Assembly: GCA_963573385.1 (NCBI GenBank)
Contig: CAUYLG010062978.1
Span: forward strand, 56,738 to 120,737
Source of the DNA: Cacajao melanocephalus
Taxonomy: Eukaryota > Chordata > Mammalia > Primates > Pitheciidae
DNA: 64,000 nt
Reading direction: 5' to 3'
Part shown: positions 36,145-46,960 of the stretch, in pieces
Layout: each line of letters begins with the position of its first letter
How positions within the stretch are numbered: position 1 is the first letter of the stretch
Program-made: the position numbers and the translations under genes
The notes under the pieces: model-generated
The model's input: the letters and a program-made list of their open reading frames with translations, nothing else
Told to the model about the DNA's origin: nothing
Databases searched by the model: none

Positions 36145-36285
36145 AATCATTCTGCTGCATGGTTATGTAATAATGAGTGTGTTACTTATTTTTTCTGGAC
36201 TTTAGTTTCCTCTGTCACAAAAGGAGGAGTAAAATCAGATTGTCTCTAAAATTCCTTTCAACTCACAGGTTCTCTAATATATTTT
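36145..36285 (+). repeat. MIR3-type SINE fragment
   Basis: Sense fragment: ATTTTTTCTGGACTTTAGTT, TCCTCTGTCACAAAAGGAGG, GATTGTCTCTAAAATTCCTT and TCAACTCACAGGTTCTCTAA match the second half of MIR3. Confidence 0.6.
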
Positions 36286-39200
36286 GAAATCTCTAAAATT
36301 AAGCCGTGTCCAAAAGATGATCCTTGAGCAAATACATGGTGAATATTAAATGAGTTCACTTCTTTACCAAGCTCCCTGTGCAAGATAACATGTCTGCACC
36401 ACCCTCTCAGGCTGGTGACACAAAGCTGCTGTTTTCAGTGGTCGCTGTTGAATGTGTTCACTGCCTTGATCTCTTGGGTATAGTTCTCTTAACACACGTG
36501 TTCAGAACTAGCTGGAATCACATTTCATATCTGTGATTCTTTCAGAAATAAAAAATGTTCACACCTTGAAACAGCTCCTTTTTATTCCTGACAGAAGAGC
36601 TAGGTCTCTGTAAATTCAGGAAGTTATCGAGTGTGCCTGCCAGGAGGTAGGGGATTTTGCAAACATTTTAAGTCAGATAATATTTTCTCACAAACATAAA
36701 CAAAGTCCTTAGTTTACCATATGTTGTCTAGCATGGCAAAGGAAGAATAGATCCAAATGAAACAGTGGCCTTAATAAAATCAAAACACCATGGCCGCCTT
36801 TAAGAAGCACTGGATTCATCTTTCTACTTTGCCATAGCTTTCTTTAATCAGATGAAGGTAACAAGTTGATTAGGCTTTACAAGCATCAAGAAAAGTCAGA
36901 ACCACTTAAACTGAAAAATAGGACTCAGGATGTAAATTATTCACAGTTCATTAGACTAAGACAAGCATTTCTCAAACATTTCTGTATGCTTGAGAAAAGC
37001 GACATATTGAACCCTATTTTACTGGGAGGCTCAAAATGGCAATTAACAGTCTTAAGCTGCATATAAAACCCAATATGAACTGCATTTACAAGAAAATTGT
37101 GTGAGAATCAAATTATGTTATCTTTGGTTTGAAGAACTAAGAAATAATTGCCAATAAGTATTCATGTATAGGACCAATTTTTTTTGAAACAAGTTATTTT
37201 AATTACTACTAGTGTCAGGAGTACGTGAGGGTGATTTTATTAGATTTAATGTGTTTAGTGGAGCTGCCTGACTGTGGCTGCTATTCTTGACATTAGAATT
37301 TATTTTATACTTGCATTTTTCATCGCAGACCGCTGCTATGATAAAATTATATTTTAAGTTAATCTCTTATTTTGCAATACTTTTTAAAAACTTCTGCTGA
37401 AAAAATAGAGCTGAATGATGAATTGCACGGCAATATTTTTAAAAGCTGCAGAACATCTACTGAACTAGTAAGAAGCAAATAATGGACTTAACAGTTGTGA
37501 ACTCCTCCCAATATTTGTATTACATAATGTCTGTTTATATTAGATCACTTGATGATTATTCTACTTGTTTTTTCTAGTCTCTGCTTTGACACAACTTTAG
37601 TAATTTGAAATTTCCTGATCCTTCAAGCACATTTCTCTGCCTCAAAGTCCCTACCCTCTACATGGCAAACAAACAAAAAAATGTTTGTAAGAGAAATGAA
37701 ACAAAAACTAAAGTGTACATTAGGCCATTGAAAGCAAACAAAACAAACTGGAAACTGTCTTTTACCATATGATGTGATAAGTTCTCTGAAAACTCACCCA
37801 GAAAGAGAGCATCATTCTTTGTGGTGAGCAGAACGAAAATTCAGTATGTCTGAGCTTGACATATGTGGACTTCTTTTCACCCCATCAAAAAGTTACCTGC
37901 TTTCTCACTAGGGCTATTTTCTCATTTCGGTCCTTGTAAATTTTCTTCACTCTGAACACCTAAAGGCTTGGCAAATGTATACCTAGATTAACGTATTTAC
38001 TTGCAGCTGTGAATAGAGCAAAACTCAAAGATTATAGTTCAATGTTTACATTAACATCATGTGATATAAATGAACACTTTGCTAGGTTTCCATTTACTAT
38101 TAATTAGCAGTTTTTCTACAATGAAAGAGCTTTCAGATAGTCTGGAGAAAAAGTCAGAACTTGAAATAGAAGTGAACTGCAGTTATAAAAATAAATCCCT
38201 AGAAAGAAGAGAAAAGAGAGAAATGTTCTAATCTTACCTTCATCATAATCTTATTAGCATTTCTCAGTGAGTAGTTCAAGTATCAGTCTATACTCTTATG
38301 ACTCTGTCTCATAAATATGTCAAGTGCAAAGTATAGTTATTTTAATAGTCTGTGTTGGTGGACCATCATGGATTTAATTAAGAGACAACTAGTGTATGAA
38401 ATATGACACAAAAGCACAAGACTTAATGGAGAAATGTTTTACTGCAGATTTAAATCAGGGCCACAGACTTAATGATGATCCAGGCTCAGAAATCCTACTT
38501 AAATTTAATTAATGCAGACTAGTGCAGACCTGTTCGTATAGGAGAAAAAAACACAGACATAAAAAACATTAGTGATTTAAGATTCTCAAAGTACACTGCC
38601 TTATTTATAAGGTTATGTGAACATGGGTTATTAATAGCTTATTGTTTTGCATTTTATTATGTGAGATATTTAGAATGTAAGCTATATAAAAGTATTTTAA
38701 AACATTATTTCTAGGCTCCTCATTTTCTGTGATAAAGCGCCACCTCCTTTACTTCTTGGCAAAAACAGCCAAAAACACAGAATGCAGTATAAGCCATTTT
38801 GATCAGATAATGACTGAGAGAAATGTGATTTGATTTTATGTCCTTTCAAAAGGAGTATAAGTGTTATTTTTCTGAGTTCACCTCACATATAGGCATAAAC
38901 AGAAGATGGACAAATAGATAATCATATTCCACTTAGTATTTCTTGTTTTGTTGTTGCTTTTTTTTTTTTACTAAAACCACTGAGTTGGAAAATATGGCAT
39001 CTGTGTTATCTATAAACTTACTATTATCACATAGAGAAACAATCACCAGGAATGTTATAAATTTATTGAAAAGATACAATTTTTTTACTACTTTTAAGGA
39101 ATTCAAACAATTTATGAGGCATAGCTTTATAACATTTACTTCTTAATAGACTTACACTAAGCCATATCCAAGATCACTTGCCTCAGTTCTTAAGAGTAAG

Positions 39201-39392
39201 GTTTCATATTTTCTGTTTTGTTTTCGCTTTATAATTCTTCTCAAACTTGTTTTGTTCTTAAGGATAACTTAAGAATAACTTTAAGGGATTCAAAGAAAAT
39301 TAGTATAATTTCTTTTTCTGAAGCCTTCAGACTCTGTACTAGCCCTTTTTGGAAATTTGTGCATGTTGAAATTGTCCCGATATTTTCTTTTT
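36286..39392. other. Largest repeat-poor block, about 3.1 kb
   Basis: I recognise no transposable element between the MIR3 fragment and the Alu at 39393, although the flanks are repeat-dense. It is AT-rich and holds no long frame; the 66- and 67-codon frames at 36866-37066 and 38943-39146 have no domain. Such blocks can be conserved non-coding DNA or simply very old repeats; one sequence cannot separate these. Confidence 0.5.
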
Positions 39393-39652
39393 TCTTTTTT
39401 TTTTTTTTTTTTTGAGAGAGTTTCGCTTTGTCACCCAGGCTGTAGTGTAAATGGCACTATCTCGACTCATTGCAAACTCCACCTCCCAGGTTCAAGCAAT
39501 TCTCTTGCCTCAGCCTTCTGAGTAGCTGGGATTACAGGCGCTCGCCACCACACCTGGCTAATTTTTGTATTTTTAGTAAAGACGGGGTTTTACCATGTTG
39601 GCCAGGATGGTCTCGATCTCCTGACCTCGTGATCCATCCACCTTGGCCTCTC
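39393..39652 (-). mobile_element. Alu SINE, 5'-truncated
   Basis: Antisense Alu with a long T tail and GATGGTCTCGATCTCCTGAC plus CTCGTGATCCATCCACC (Sc/Y-type bases). It stops at CCTTGGCCTC, so the first 45 or so bases of the Alu head are missing, as in a 5'-truncated L1-mediated insertion. The 62-codon frame at 39470-39658 is an Alu artefact. Confidence 0.93.
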
Positions 39653-41237
39653 AACTGAGATTTCTTTAACATGTCTTTTGTTAATAACCATTTCTGCAGT
39701 GTCTGCATAATGCTCAGTGAACCAAATTATTTCTATCTTAATTCAGAACATTCACCATTAAGAGCAATTCCTTATTTCTTGCCCTTGTTTATCATTAGTG
39801 GTATGTATGTTACCTTTTGCTAATTTCATCATTTCCCTTGATATATTTGGGAAAATGCTCTCATTCACTTTATTTTTCTACAATAAATCCATTCTGCCTT
39901 ATGTATTTATTTGATTGTTCTATTTGTACATGATAGTTAAGATAACCTATGATTAGTTGAGTTTCTTCCTTTCTTCATTTCCTGTGTTAATGTTGTTTTC
40001 TGGGTCACCATTTTTGTGTGTGGAAAAAGAATGAGTTCTTTCTTGCTTTTTTATTTCTTAAATCTATTCTTGATGGCATGTACTTATTTAAAATGTGCTT
40101 TACAACTTGAATATATAGATATCCTGTTTTATTTTTAAAAATACAAAGATGGTCTGTGTGACTTCATAAATAATATCTATACTCATGGTTTTAGCATTCA
40201 TTTGTTTGATCCTGAGTGCTTCTACGATCCAAATGCCACTAGATGTATCAAAGATTCACTGATGGTTTGAACAGCTTTTTGAGATTTTGATTAGGGTAAC
40301 TTTTAAGAGATGGTTGTTTTAAAAGGCAGTTAAGCAAAATAATTATTGTTTTTTATTAGCCTTTATTACTTAAAAAATAGTCATTGCAGTGGGTCTTTAA
40401 TAATGAGAGGGTAAGTTTTTAATAGAACTCACCTTTCTCACATAAAACTACAAGAAACCAATTATTTTGCATCATCAAAGAGCTAATCAAAGTTACAAAG
40501 AAATACAATTAAGTATGGATGAATATTTTTAAGTCATCTAAGCACTTACAGCACAAGTATCAATTCAGATTTTACAAAGACAAACTTACAATTCAGATTT
40601 TTATAAAAACATATCAGAGGAATTTTAAAATATATTTTTAAATGCATTGATCAAAAGTACAATAGTATAACTCTGATTTAGAAAACAGCCAAGCCATGAG
40701 TTTCTAGCATGTTTGTGTGAGATCTGTTTTTATCTGTCATTTATATAAATTATGCAAAAGTTCACTGTATCTTTATTTTATTTATTCATTTTTGTTTGTT
40801 GCCTGCATCATTAAAACAAATTCAAAGGTCATTTAAAATGACTAAAATCAATCTACAGAAATATTTAAATTTTTATTCCATGAAAGGGTCTAACTAAATC
40901 TATATTCATACATTTATTTTATGGTGTACAAATAATATTCAATGGGATCAATTTAAGTATGAATAACAAGGATTGTAAGAATCCTTCCTCTTATTTGGAG
41001 AAGAATTCTATTTCCCACAACACAGTAAACTAAAACCTGCATACTATAAACCTGAAACATGCTAAATAAAATTTGATGTCCTGTTAAATAAATATATGAA
41101 GTTGTGAGAAATTAAGTAAAATCTTCTGTGGACCCCAGCAACAAACTGGGAGAAGAAATTCCTGGAGGTAAGCCAGCAGTGAAGCTGCTGAATGCCCCCT
41201 GGGTCTGCAGTCTCTGATAGTCGTAGTCTTTCCACTC
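39653..41237. other. Unassigned AT-rich sequence, about 1.6 kb
   Basis: T-rich to 40300, A/T-rich to 41100, then slightly GC-richer to 41237. No gene or named repeat. The sequence CTGGAGGTAAGCC at about 41163 resembles a splice donor but has no supporting exon. Confidence 0.45.
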
Positions 41238-41345
41238 AGTGTTGGTTCTCAAAACAGTAGAATTGGCACCACCTGAGAACATGTTGGAAGTGCAGAATTG
41301 TGAGACCTACCTTAGACCTGCTTATCAAGAATCTGTCTTTTAGTT
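41238..41345 (+). mobile_element. MER5A hAT MITE fragment
   Basis: CAGTGTTGGTTCTCAAAACA, CACCACCTGAGAACATGTTG, GAAGTGCAGAATTGTGAGAC and CTTATCAAGAATCTGTCTTT follow MER5A order from its 5' terminus; the 3' half is lost. Confidence 0.65.
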
Positions 41346-41421
41346 ACATGCCTATATGATTTGTGTACATATGGCATTAGAGAAGTCTAAACCATGGTTT
41401 CAGTTGCTGTGTGTGGAAAGG

Positions 41422-41422
<1 letters not shown>

Positions 41423-41453
<31 letters not shown>
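41423..41453 (+). repeat. (CA)n microsatellite
   Basis: 31 bases of uninterrupted CA (about 15.5 units). Likely polymorphic. A TG repeat of the same length lies 548 bp downstream at 42002. Confidence 0.98.
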
Positions 41454-41457
<4 letters not shown>

Positions 41458-41724
41458 TAAATGTGAATCTTATAATTTCCAATTGGCTAATATATGTATT
41501 TGCCTTGGCCAGATATTAGTTTTCTTGTTTTTTTAATTTGGTTTTTCCTTTTTCTCTCTTAATATCTTCTTTACATTGTTTGAGAATATTTTTCCTCTAC
41601 TTTATCCAGTCCAGTGAAAAATATAGAAGTTGTAGACTCTATTTTTGTTCTTTATTGGTTACTCTATAAAAGTCAAGTCCAATGATGATATTTACTCCTT
41701 AGCATGAGTTAACTCGATGTAGTT

Positions 41725-41930
41725 ACAGCACACAGAGTGCTATCACTGGATGTCAGGCTCTGTTCTAATGATCCCATATAAGCCTCACAAAAGCCCTATG
41801 AGATAAGCACTGTTATTATCTTCATTTTATAGGTGAGAAAAGTAAAGCCCATGATGTTTAAGCTTACCAAAAATATATTATTAGCAAATGTCCAAGATGG
41901 GATTTGAGATTAGATAATTTAGGGCTGGAA
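41725..41930 (-). repeat. MIR SINE fragment
   Basis: Antisense MIR: GGATGTCAGGCTCTGTTCTA, AAGCCTCACAAAAGCCCTAT, GAGATAAGCACTGTTATTAT, TTCATTTTATAGGTGAGAAA and ATGGGATTTGAGATTAG, in order. Confidence 0.85.
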
Positions 41931-41999
41931 ATTATTATCTCAATTGTTATACTGGAAAAGCTCTGCTGATGGTTCAGTTTGTTAGGTCTGTCGCACGTG

Positions 42000-42001
<2 letters not shown>

Positions 42002-42032
<31 letters not shown>
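42002..42032 (+). repeat. (TG)n microsatellite
   Basis: 31 bases of uninterrupted TG beginning after GCACGTGCA. It is in inverse orientation to the CA repeat at 41423; flanks are not homologous, so the two are independent. Confidence 0.98.
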
Positions 42033-42034
<2 letters not shown>

Positions 42035-42069
42035 TTAAATCTCCCAAATTAGATTTTTATTATTTGTAT

Positions 42070-42430
42070 ATTCATTTTTTATTTATATTTAACCACATGC
42101 TTATCATTTCTTTACTCGTCTTTCCATAATTCAGACCTTCTTTCTGAGGTCATGTTTCTCCTTATTAAAGAATATTCTTTAGAATGACAGTCTGTTAAGA
42201 TGAGCAAATCTATCCGAAAATGCCTTTATTTCTCCTGAAAATACTATTCTAAGTTGAATGTTATTTTTCTCTTGGCACATTGAATATATTATTCATTGTT
42301 CTCTACTGGGTTTCAAGGCTAGCCATATATATTTATTATTCCAGCTGCACAGAAAGCATCAGGATATACTTATATTTTGTTTGGTTGATCATCTTGCTTA
42401 TCTGTTATTTCAAGGATTTTCTGCCTAACA
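42070..42430 (-). mobile_element. L1M 3' region fragment, antisense
   Basis: GAAAATGCCTTTATTTCTCC, ATACTATTCTAAGTTGAATG, TTATTTTTCTCTTGGCACAT and TTCATTGTTCTCTACTGGGT follow the antisense L1M 3' pattern of TTCTAGGTTGACAGTT, TTTCAGCACTTTGAATAT and CACTGTCTCCTGGC. Old and non-coding. Confidence 0.55.
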
Positions 42431-42454
42431 TAATGAGATCATGAGATCATTTTT

Positions 42455-42890
42455 ACCTTTTATTGAATGTTTACTATGTGTCAGGCACATAAGCTCTTTA
42501 CTTTTTTTTTTCTCATTTACTTTCTTTTTCTTTTTCCCTTATTTTGGGACAGGGTCTCGCTCTTAACCCGGCTGGAGTGTAATGGTGCAATCATGGCTCC
42601 TTGCAGCCTCGGCTTGCTGGGCTCAAGTAATCCTCTCATCTCAATCTCCCGAGTAGCTGGGACTGTAGACACACACTGTCATGCTTGCCTAATTTTTTAA
42701 ATTTTTTGTAGAGGCAAGGTCTCACTATGTTACCCAGGCTTGTCTCATGAAGTCCTGCCTTCAAGCAATCCTCCCACTTTAGCCTTCCAAAGCACTCAGT
42801 TTACAGGTGTGAGCCACTGCACCTGGCCTTTATTTACTTCTATATCTCATTCAATCCTCATAATAATTCAGGGTCAACACTAAGAACAGA
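42455..42890 (-). repeat. MIR SINE split by an AluJ
   Basis: The left piece (42455-42499) reads TATTGAATGTTTACTATGTG, TCAGGCACATAAGCTCTTTA. The right piece (42829-42890) continues TTCAATCCTCATAATAATTC. Joined across the Alu they give the antisense MIR order, so the AluJ inserted into a MIR. Confidence 0.75.
42500..42828 (-). mobile_element. Alu SINE, AluJ-like
   Basis: Antisense old Alu with a degenerate T-rich tail, ACAGGGTCTCGCTCTTAACC, the J-type middle AATTTTTTGTAGAGGCAAGG and head ACAGGTGTGAGCCACTGC. Divergent (AGCACTCAGTTTACAGG for AGTGCTGGGATTACAGG). Confidence 0.9.
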
Positions 42891-43160
42891 GAAGCAGAAG
42901 TGGTTGGTAGAGAACTTTCAAAAATGATGAAATCAGGAAATAATATTGAATCTGCAACCGGAGATGGAAAAGCTGTCCTTTTGGTCTGTCATAAAGTGCT
43001 GACAAATTAGTAGTTCCATCCAGCAAAGAGGACATAGGAAGCTTTGGCAATACAATAAACAATTGAGCTTCTGCATAACCAAATTAAAATATTAATTGAC
43101 ATTTTTTGTCACCATCAAAGTGAATAAATTTTTAAAAGTAATAAAATTCTGATGAGGTTC
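42891..43160. other. Unassigned sequence
   Basis: Short stretch between the MIR and the large antisense L1. No feature recognised. Confidence 0.45.
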
Positions 43161-43164
43161 CTAG

Positions 43165-45346
43165 AATCATATTTTTTTAAAATATCTTTATTTTAGTTTC
43201 AGATGTATACCTGTAGGTTTGCAATCTAAGTAAACTCATGTCACAGGCATTTTATGTACAGATCATTTAGTCACCTAGGTACTAAGCATAGTACCCAACA
43301 GTTATTTTCTCTAATCTTCTCCTTCCTCCCACCTTCTACTCTCAAGTAGGCCCCAGCATCTGTCCTCTTTGTGTCCATGTGTACTCATCATTTTGCTCCC
43401 ACTTATAAGTGAGAATATGCAGTATTCAGTTTCCCATTCCTATGTTAGTTTGCTAGGGATAATGGCCTCCAGCTCCATCCATGTTCCTTCAAAGGATATG
43501 ATCTCATTCTTTTTTATGGATGCATAGTATTCCATGGTTTATATGTACATTTTCCTTATCCAGTCTACTGTTGGTGGGCATTTAGGTTGATTCCATGTCT
43601 TTGCTATTGTGAATAGTGCTGCAATGAACATATGCATGCATTTGTCTTTGTAGCTGTTTATATTTTTTTGGGTGTACATCCAGTAACAAGATTGCTGGGT
43701 TGAATGGTAGTTCTGTGTTTAGTTCATTGAGGAATCACCATGTTGCTTTCCACAATGGTTAAGCAAATTTACACTCCCACCAGCAGTATATAAGTGCTCC
43801 CTCTTCTCTGCAACCTCACCAACAACTGCTAATTTTGACTTTTTAATAATAGCCATTCTGACTGGTGTAAGATAATATCTCACTGTGGTTTTGATTTGCA
43901 TTTCTTTAATGATTAGTGATACTGAGGTTTTTTCGTATGCTTGTTGGCTGCATGTATGTCTTCTGGTGTCTGTTCAGGTCCTTTGCCCACTTTTTAATGG
44001 GGTTCTTTTTTTCTTGTAAATTTGCTTAAGTACTTTATAGATGCTGGATATTAGAACTTCGTCAGAGGCATCATTTAATCAAAATACTTTTTTCTCATTC
44101 TATAGGTTGTCTGTTTACTCTAGTGATAGTTCCTTTTTCTGTGGAGAAGCTCTTTGGTTTAAGCAGATCCCATTTATCAATTTTTGCTTTTGTTGCAATT
44201 ATTTTTGGTGTCTTCATAATGAAATCCTTGCCAGTTCTTATGTCCCAAATGGTATTTTCTAGGTTGTATTCCAGGGATTTTGTAGTTTCAGGTTTTATAT
44301 TTAAGTGTTTAACCCATCTTGAGTTGATTTTTGTATATGGTGTAAGCAAGGGGTCCAGTTTTCATATTCTGCATATAGCTAGCCAGTTATCCCAGCACTG
44401 TTTATTGAATAGGGAGTCCTTTCCCCATTGCTTGCTTTTGTCAGCCTTGTTGAAGATCTGATAGTGTAGATGTGTGGCACTATTTCCGGGCTCTCTATTC
44501 TGTTCCATTGGTCTATGCATCTGTTTTTGTACTAGTACCATGCCATTTTGGTTACTATATCATTGTAGTGTAGTTTGAAGTTAGATAACATGATGCCTCC
44601 AGCATCATTCTTTTTGCTTAGGATCACCTTGGCTATTCAGGCTCTTCTTTGGTTCCATATGAATTCTTAAATAGTTTTTTTCCCCTCTTTTTCTGTGAAG
44701 AATGTCACTGTTAGTTTGATAGGAATAGCATTAAATCTGTAAATTTCTCTGGGCATCATGGCCACTTTAACAATATTGATTCTTCCTATTAATGAGCACA
44801 GAATGTTTTTCCATTTGTTAGTGTCATCTCTGATTTTTTTTTGAGCAGTTTTAAAATTCTCATTGTAGAGTTTTAGTTAGCTGTATTCCTATGTATGTTA
44901 TTCTTTTTGTGGCAATTGTGAATGGGATTACATTCCTGATTTGGCTCTGCTCTGTGGTGCAGAAGAATGCTAGTGATTTCTGTACATTGGTTTTACATCT
45001 TGAAACTTTGTGGAAGTTGTTTATCAGCTCAAGGATTTTTTGGGCAGAGACTATGGGGTTTTCTAGATTTAGAATCATGTCATCTGCAAACAGGGACAGT
45101 TTGGATTCCTCTCTTCCTATTTGGATGCCTTTTATTTCTTTCTCTTGCCTGATTGCTTTGGCCATGACTTCCAATACTATGTTAAATAGGAGTGGTGAGA
45201 GAGAACATCCTTGTCTTGTGCTGGTTTTTAAGTGGAATGCTTCCTGTTTTTGCCCATTGAGTATGATGTTGGCTGTGGACTTGGCATAGATGACTCTTAC
45301 GATTTTGAAGTATGCAGTGTTAAAGAATATGTTCCTTCCATACTTC
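43165..45346 (-). mobile_element. L1 LINE 3' part, antisense, 2.2 kb (L1PB/L1MA-like)
   Basis: From the 3' end inward: 3' UTR words GTAGGTTTGCAATCTAAGTA, AAGTAGGCCCCAGCATCTGT, CCACTTATAAGTGAGAATAT, then ORF2 words AGCTCCATCCATGTTCCTTC, CTGACTGGTGTAAGATAATA, TTTGCCCACTTTTTAATGGG, ATTGAATAGGGAGTCCTTTC and CATCTGCAAACAGGGACAGT. The copy is 5'-truncated inside the reverse transcriptase domain. It is much better preserved than the other L1 pieces here and is older than the youngest human L1 by its 3' UTR type. Inactive. Confidence 0.95.
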
Positions 45347-45348
45347 AT
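44860..45348 (-). pseudogene. L1 ORF2 reverse transcriptase fragment
   Basis: A 162-codon open frame retained in the antisense L1. It corresponds to part of the palm of the LINE-1 ORF2 reverse transcriptase: [20 protein letters not shown] (the conserved RQG/SPLLFN block) and [20 protein letters not shown], which carries the FADD catalytic motif with both aspartates. The fragment lacks the endonuclease, the N-terminal part of the RT and the C-terminal cysteine-rich domain, and frames are broken after 44860. At its N-terminal edge about six extra residues (near NIFFNTA) seem inserted relative to L1 as I remember it. It is a relic, not a gene. Confidence 0.9.
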
Positions 45349-45399
45349 GGAAACTTATTTTTATACACAGCATATACAGTGTGCATTGGGGCATGTAAA

Positions 45400-45905
45400 T
45401 AGCAAAACTTTTTCAATGACAATCTTGCAAAGGCTTGATTATAATTTGAGCTAATATTTCTACTTCTAGAAATGTATGCTAAGAAAATAATTTTCTGAAT
45501 TTCAGAAAAAATCTGAATATTAAAATTTCCCCTACATTGTGTATAATACCAAACAATGGGAAATAATATAATAATCCCAAAATATGAAAACATCTAAAGT
45601 TAAATTAAATACACTCAGTTTAATGTTATGTGGGCAATTAAAATGTAGTTTTAAAGAAAATTAACAATATAAAAATTATTAATGATTTAAAATTAAGTTC
45701 AGAAAGAGGTTACAAAATGGTATATATGTTGTAATACTTTTTTGTAAACGTCTACAGATAATTATAAGACTGAAAGGGGGTATACTAACATGATGTTTCT
45801 TTGGGAATAGATAAATTTATTCACCTATTTATTATTTAAAATTTTGATATTTTCAATGATAAGCATATATGATTTTGTCATCAGAAATTATTTACAAAAG
45901 AGGAT
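45400..45905 (+). mobile_element. L1M 3' end, sense
   Basis: TTCTACTTCTAGAAATGTAT, AAGAAAATAATTTTCTGAAT, TAATACCAAACAATGGGAAA, GGGCAATTAAAATGTAGTTT, GAGGTTACAAAATGGTATAT, AAGACTGAAAGGGGGTATAC and CAATGATAAGCATATATGAT follow the old L1M/L1ME 3' UTR order. It is in opposite orientation to the adjoining younger L1. Confidence 0.75.
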
Positions 45906-46254
45906 AACAAGATTAAATGAGTAGAGATAAGCCAATTTATTTTAAGGAAAGATAAAGCCTTATGAAAGAATTATAATCACAGTCAATGAAAATAGCTATA
46001 GGTTGAAATAAATTATTCAAAGGACAAAGTTCCAAACCACTACATCTTTTCTCAGAATTTCACTGGAGAATTAAAAAGGATACTCTTTAGCATTAGCATG
46101 CAAATTCAAAACACAAATCACAGGGTGCCTAAACTTATGGGACTTACGATGATGTCCGTATAAGATGAATATTTCCAAATTATAATCAAGTATTTGTTTC
46201 AAACCACAGTGTTGCTTAGCTCTATAAAACTATATTAAATTCTCATTGTAAATC
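45906..46254. other. Unassigned sequence
   Basis: About 350 bases with no recognised feature. Confidence 0.45.
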
Positions 46255-46332
46255 AAGTAGTGTGCTGGATACTGAAAATACAATGCGATCCTTGCCTTCA
46301 AGAATCTCTCTGTTAGTGTTAGCATGAAAGTG
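46255..46332 (-). repeat. L2 LINE fragment
   Basis: Short antisense piece: GTAGTGTGCTGGATACTGAA, AATACAATGCGATCCTTGCC and TTCAAGAATCTCTCTGTTAG match the L2 3' region. Confidence 0.6.
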
Positions 46333-46497
46333 CAGTGTTTCAAAAAGTGTGGTCCATTAGCAACTTCAAAGTCACCAAGGGTGATACTTCTTAAAAACCT
46401 CAGACCTTACTCTAGATTTGCTGTGCGAGGTTGACAAACCTGTGTTCACAATAATTTTTTAGATGTTTCTTATGCATATTAATGTTTGAAAATTACA
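46333..46497 (+). mobile_element. MER5A hAT MITE
   Basis: Near-complete copy: CAGTGTTTCAAAAAGTGTGG, TCCATTAGCAACTTCAAAGT, GATACTTCTTAAAAACCTCA and TTATGCATATTAATGTTTGA in order, about 165 bp. The 3' terminus is decayed. Confidence 0.75.
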
Positions 46498-46779
46498 AGT
46501 TTGGAGAAAAAAATAAACTTGAAACAGATTCAGATTTGAATCTTGACTTTCCTTATATTTGCATTTGTATTATACAATTTAAATTCTTTCACCAACACCA
46601 AGCTAAAACTATATAATGTTAATTATTGCTCTGTTTTAGCTATCATTTTCTTGTGTTGGTTTTCTTGACCAATGTTCCCTTGGAATTCTCTTTTTTCTGA
46701 GACTAAACACTATTCATGGGTTTCCTCTTGTCTCTTGGATCACACTTTCTCTGTCTTTGTTATTTGTTAACTAACTTAT

Positions 46780-46960
46780 TGTGGGTAAACAAATTAACTT
46801 GCTGAGATTCCATATCCTCATTTGTTGAATGAGCTAATAAAACAACATCACCACCAACAAAATTGTCTTACAGATTAGTTGAAGATTAAGTGAGATAATG
46901 TATGTCTAGAGTCCTGCCTGTCACACAGCTGGGACTCAGTAAGTGTTAACTCTTGTTGCT
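46780..46960 (+). repeat. MIR SINE fragment
   Basis: Sense MIR: TAACTTGCTGAGATTCCATA, TCCTCATTTGTTGAATGAGC, AGTTGAAGATTAAGTGAGAT and CTGGGACTCAGTAAGTGTTA. An A/C-rich insertion separates the two halves. Confidence 0.75.

Noticed and set aside
41160..41175. Splice-donor-like CTGGAGGTAAGCC as an exon end
   Set aside because: A single donor-like word is common by chance; no acceptor, branch point or open frame precedes it.
44095..44461. Overlapping frames of 84 and 112 codons in the antisense L1
   Set aside because: They are ORF2 fragments or shadow frames of the L1, covered by the L1 annotation.
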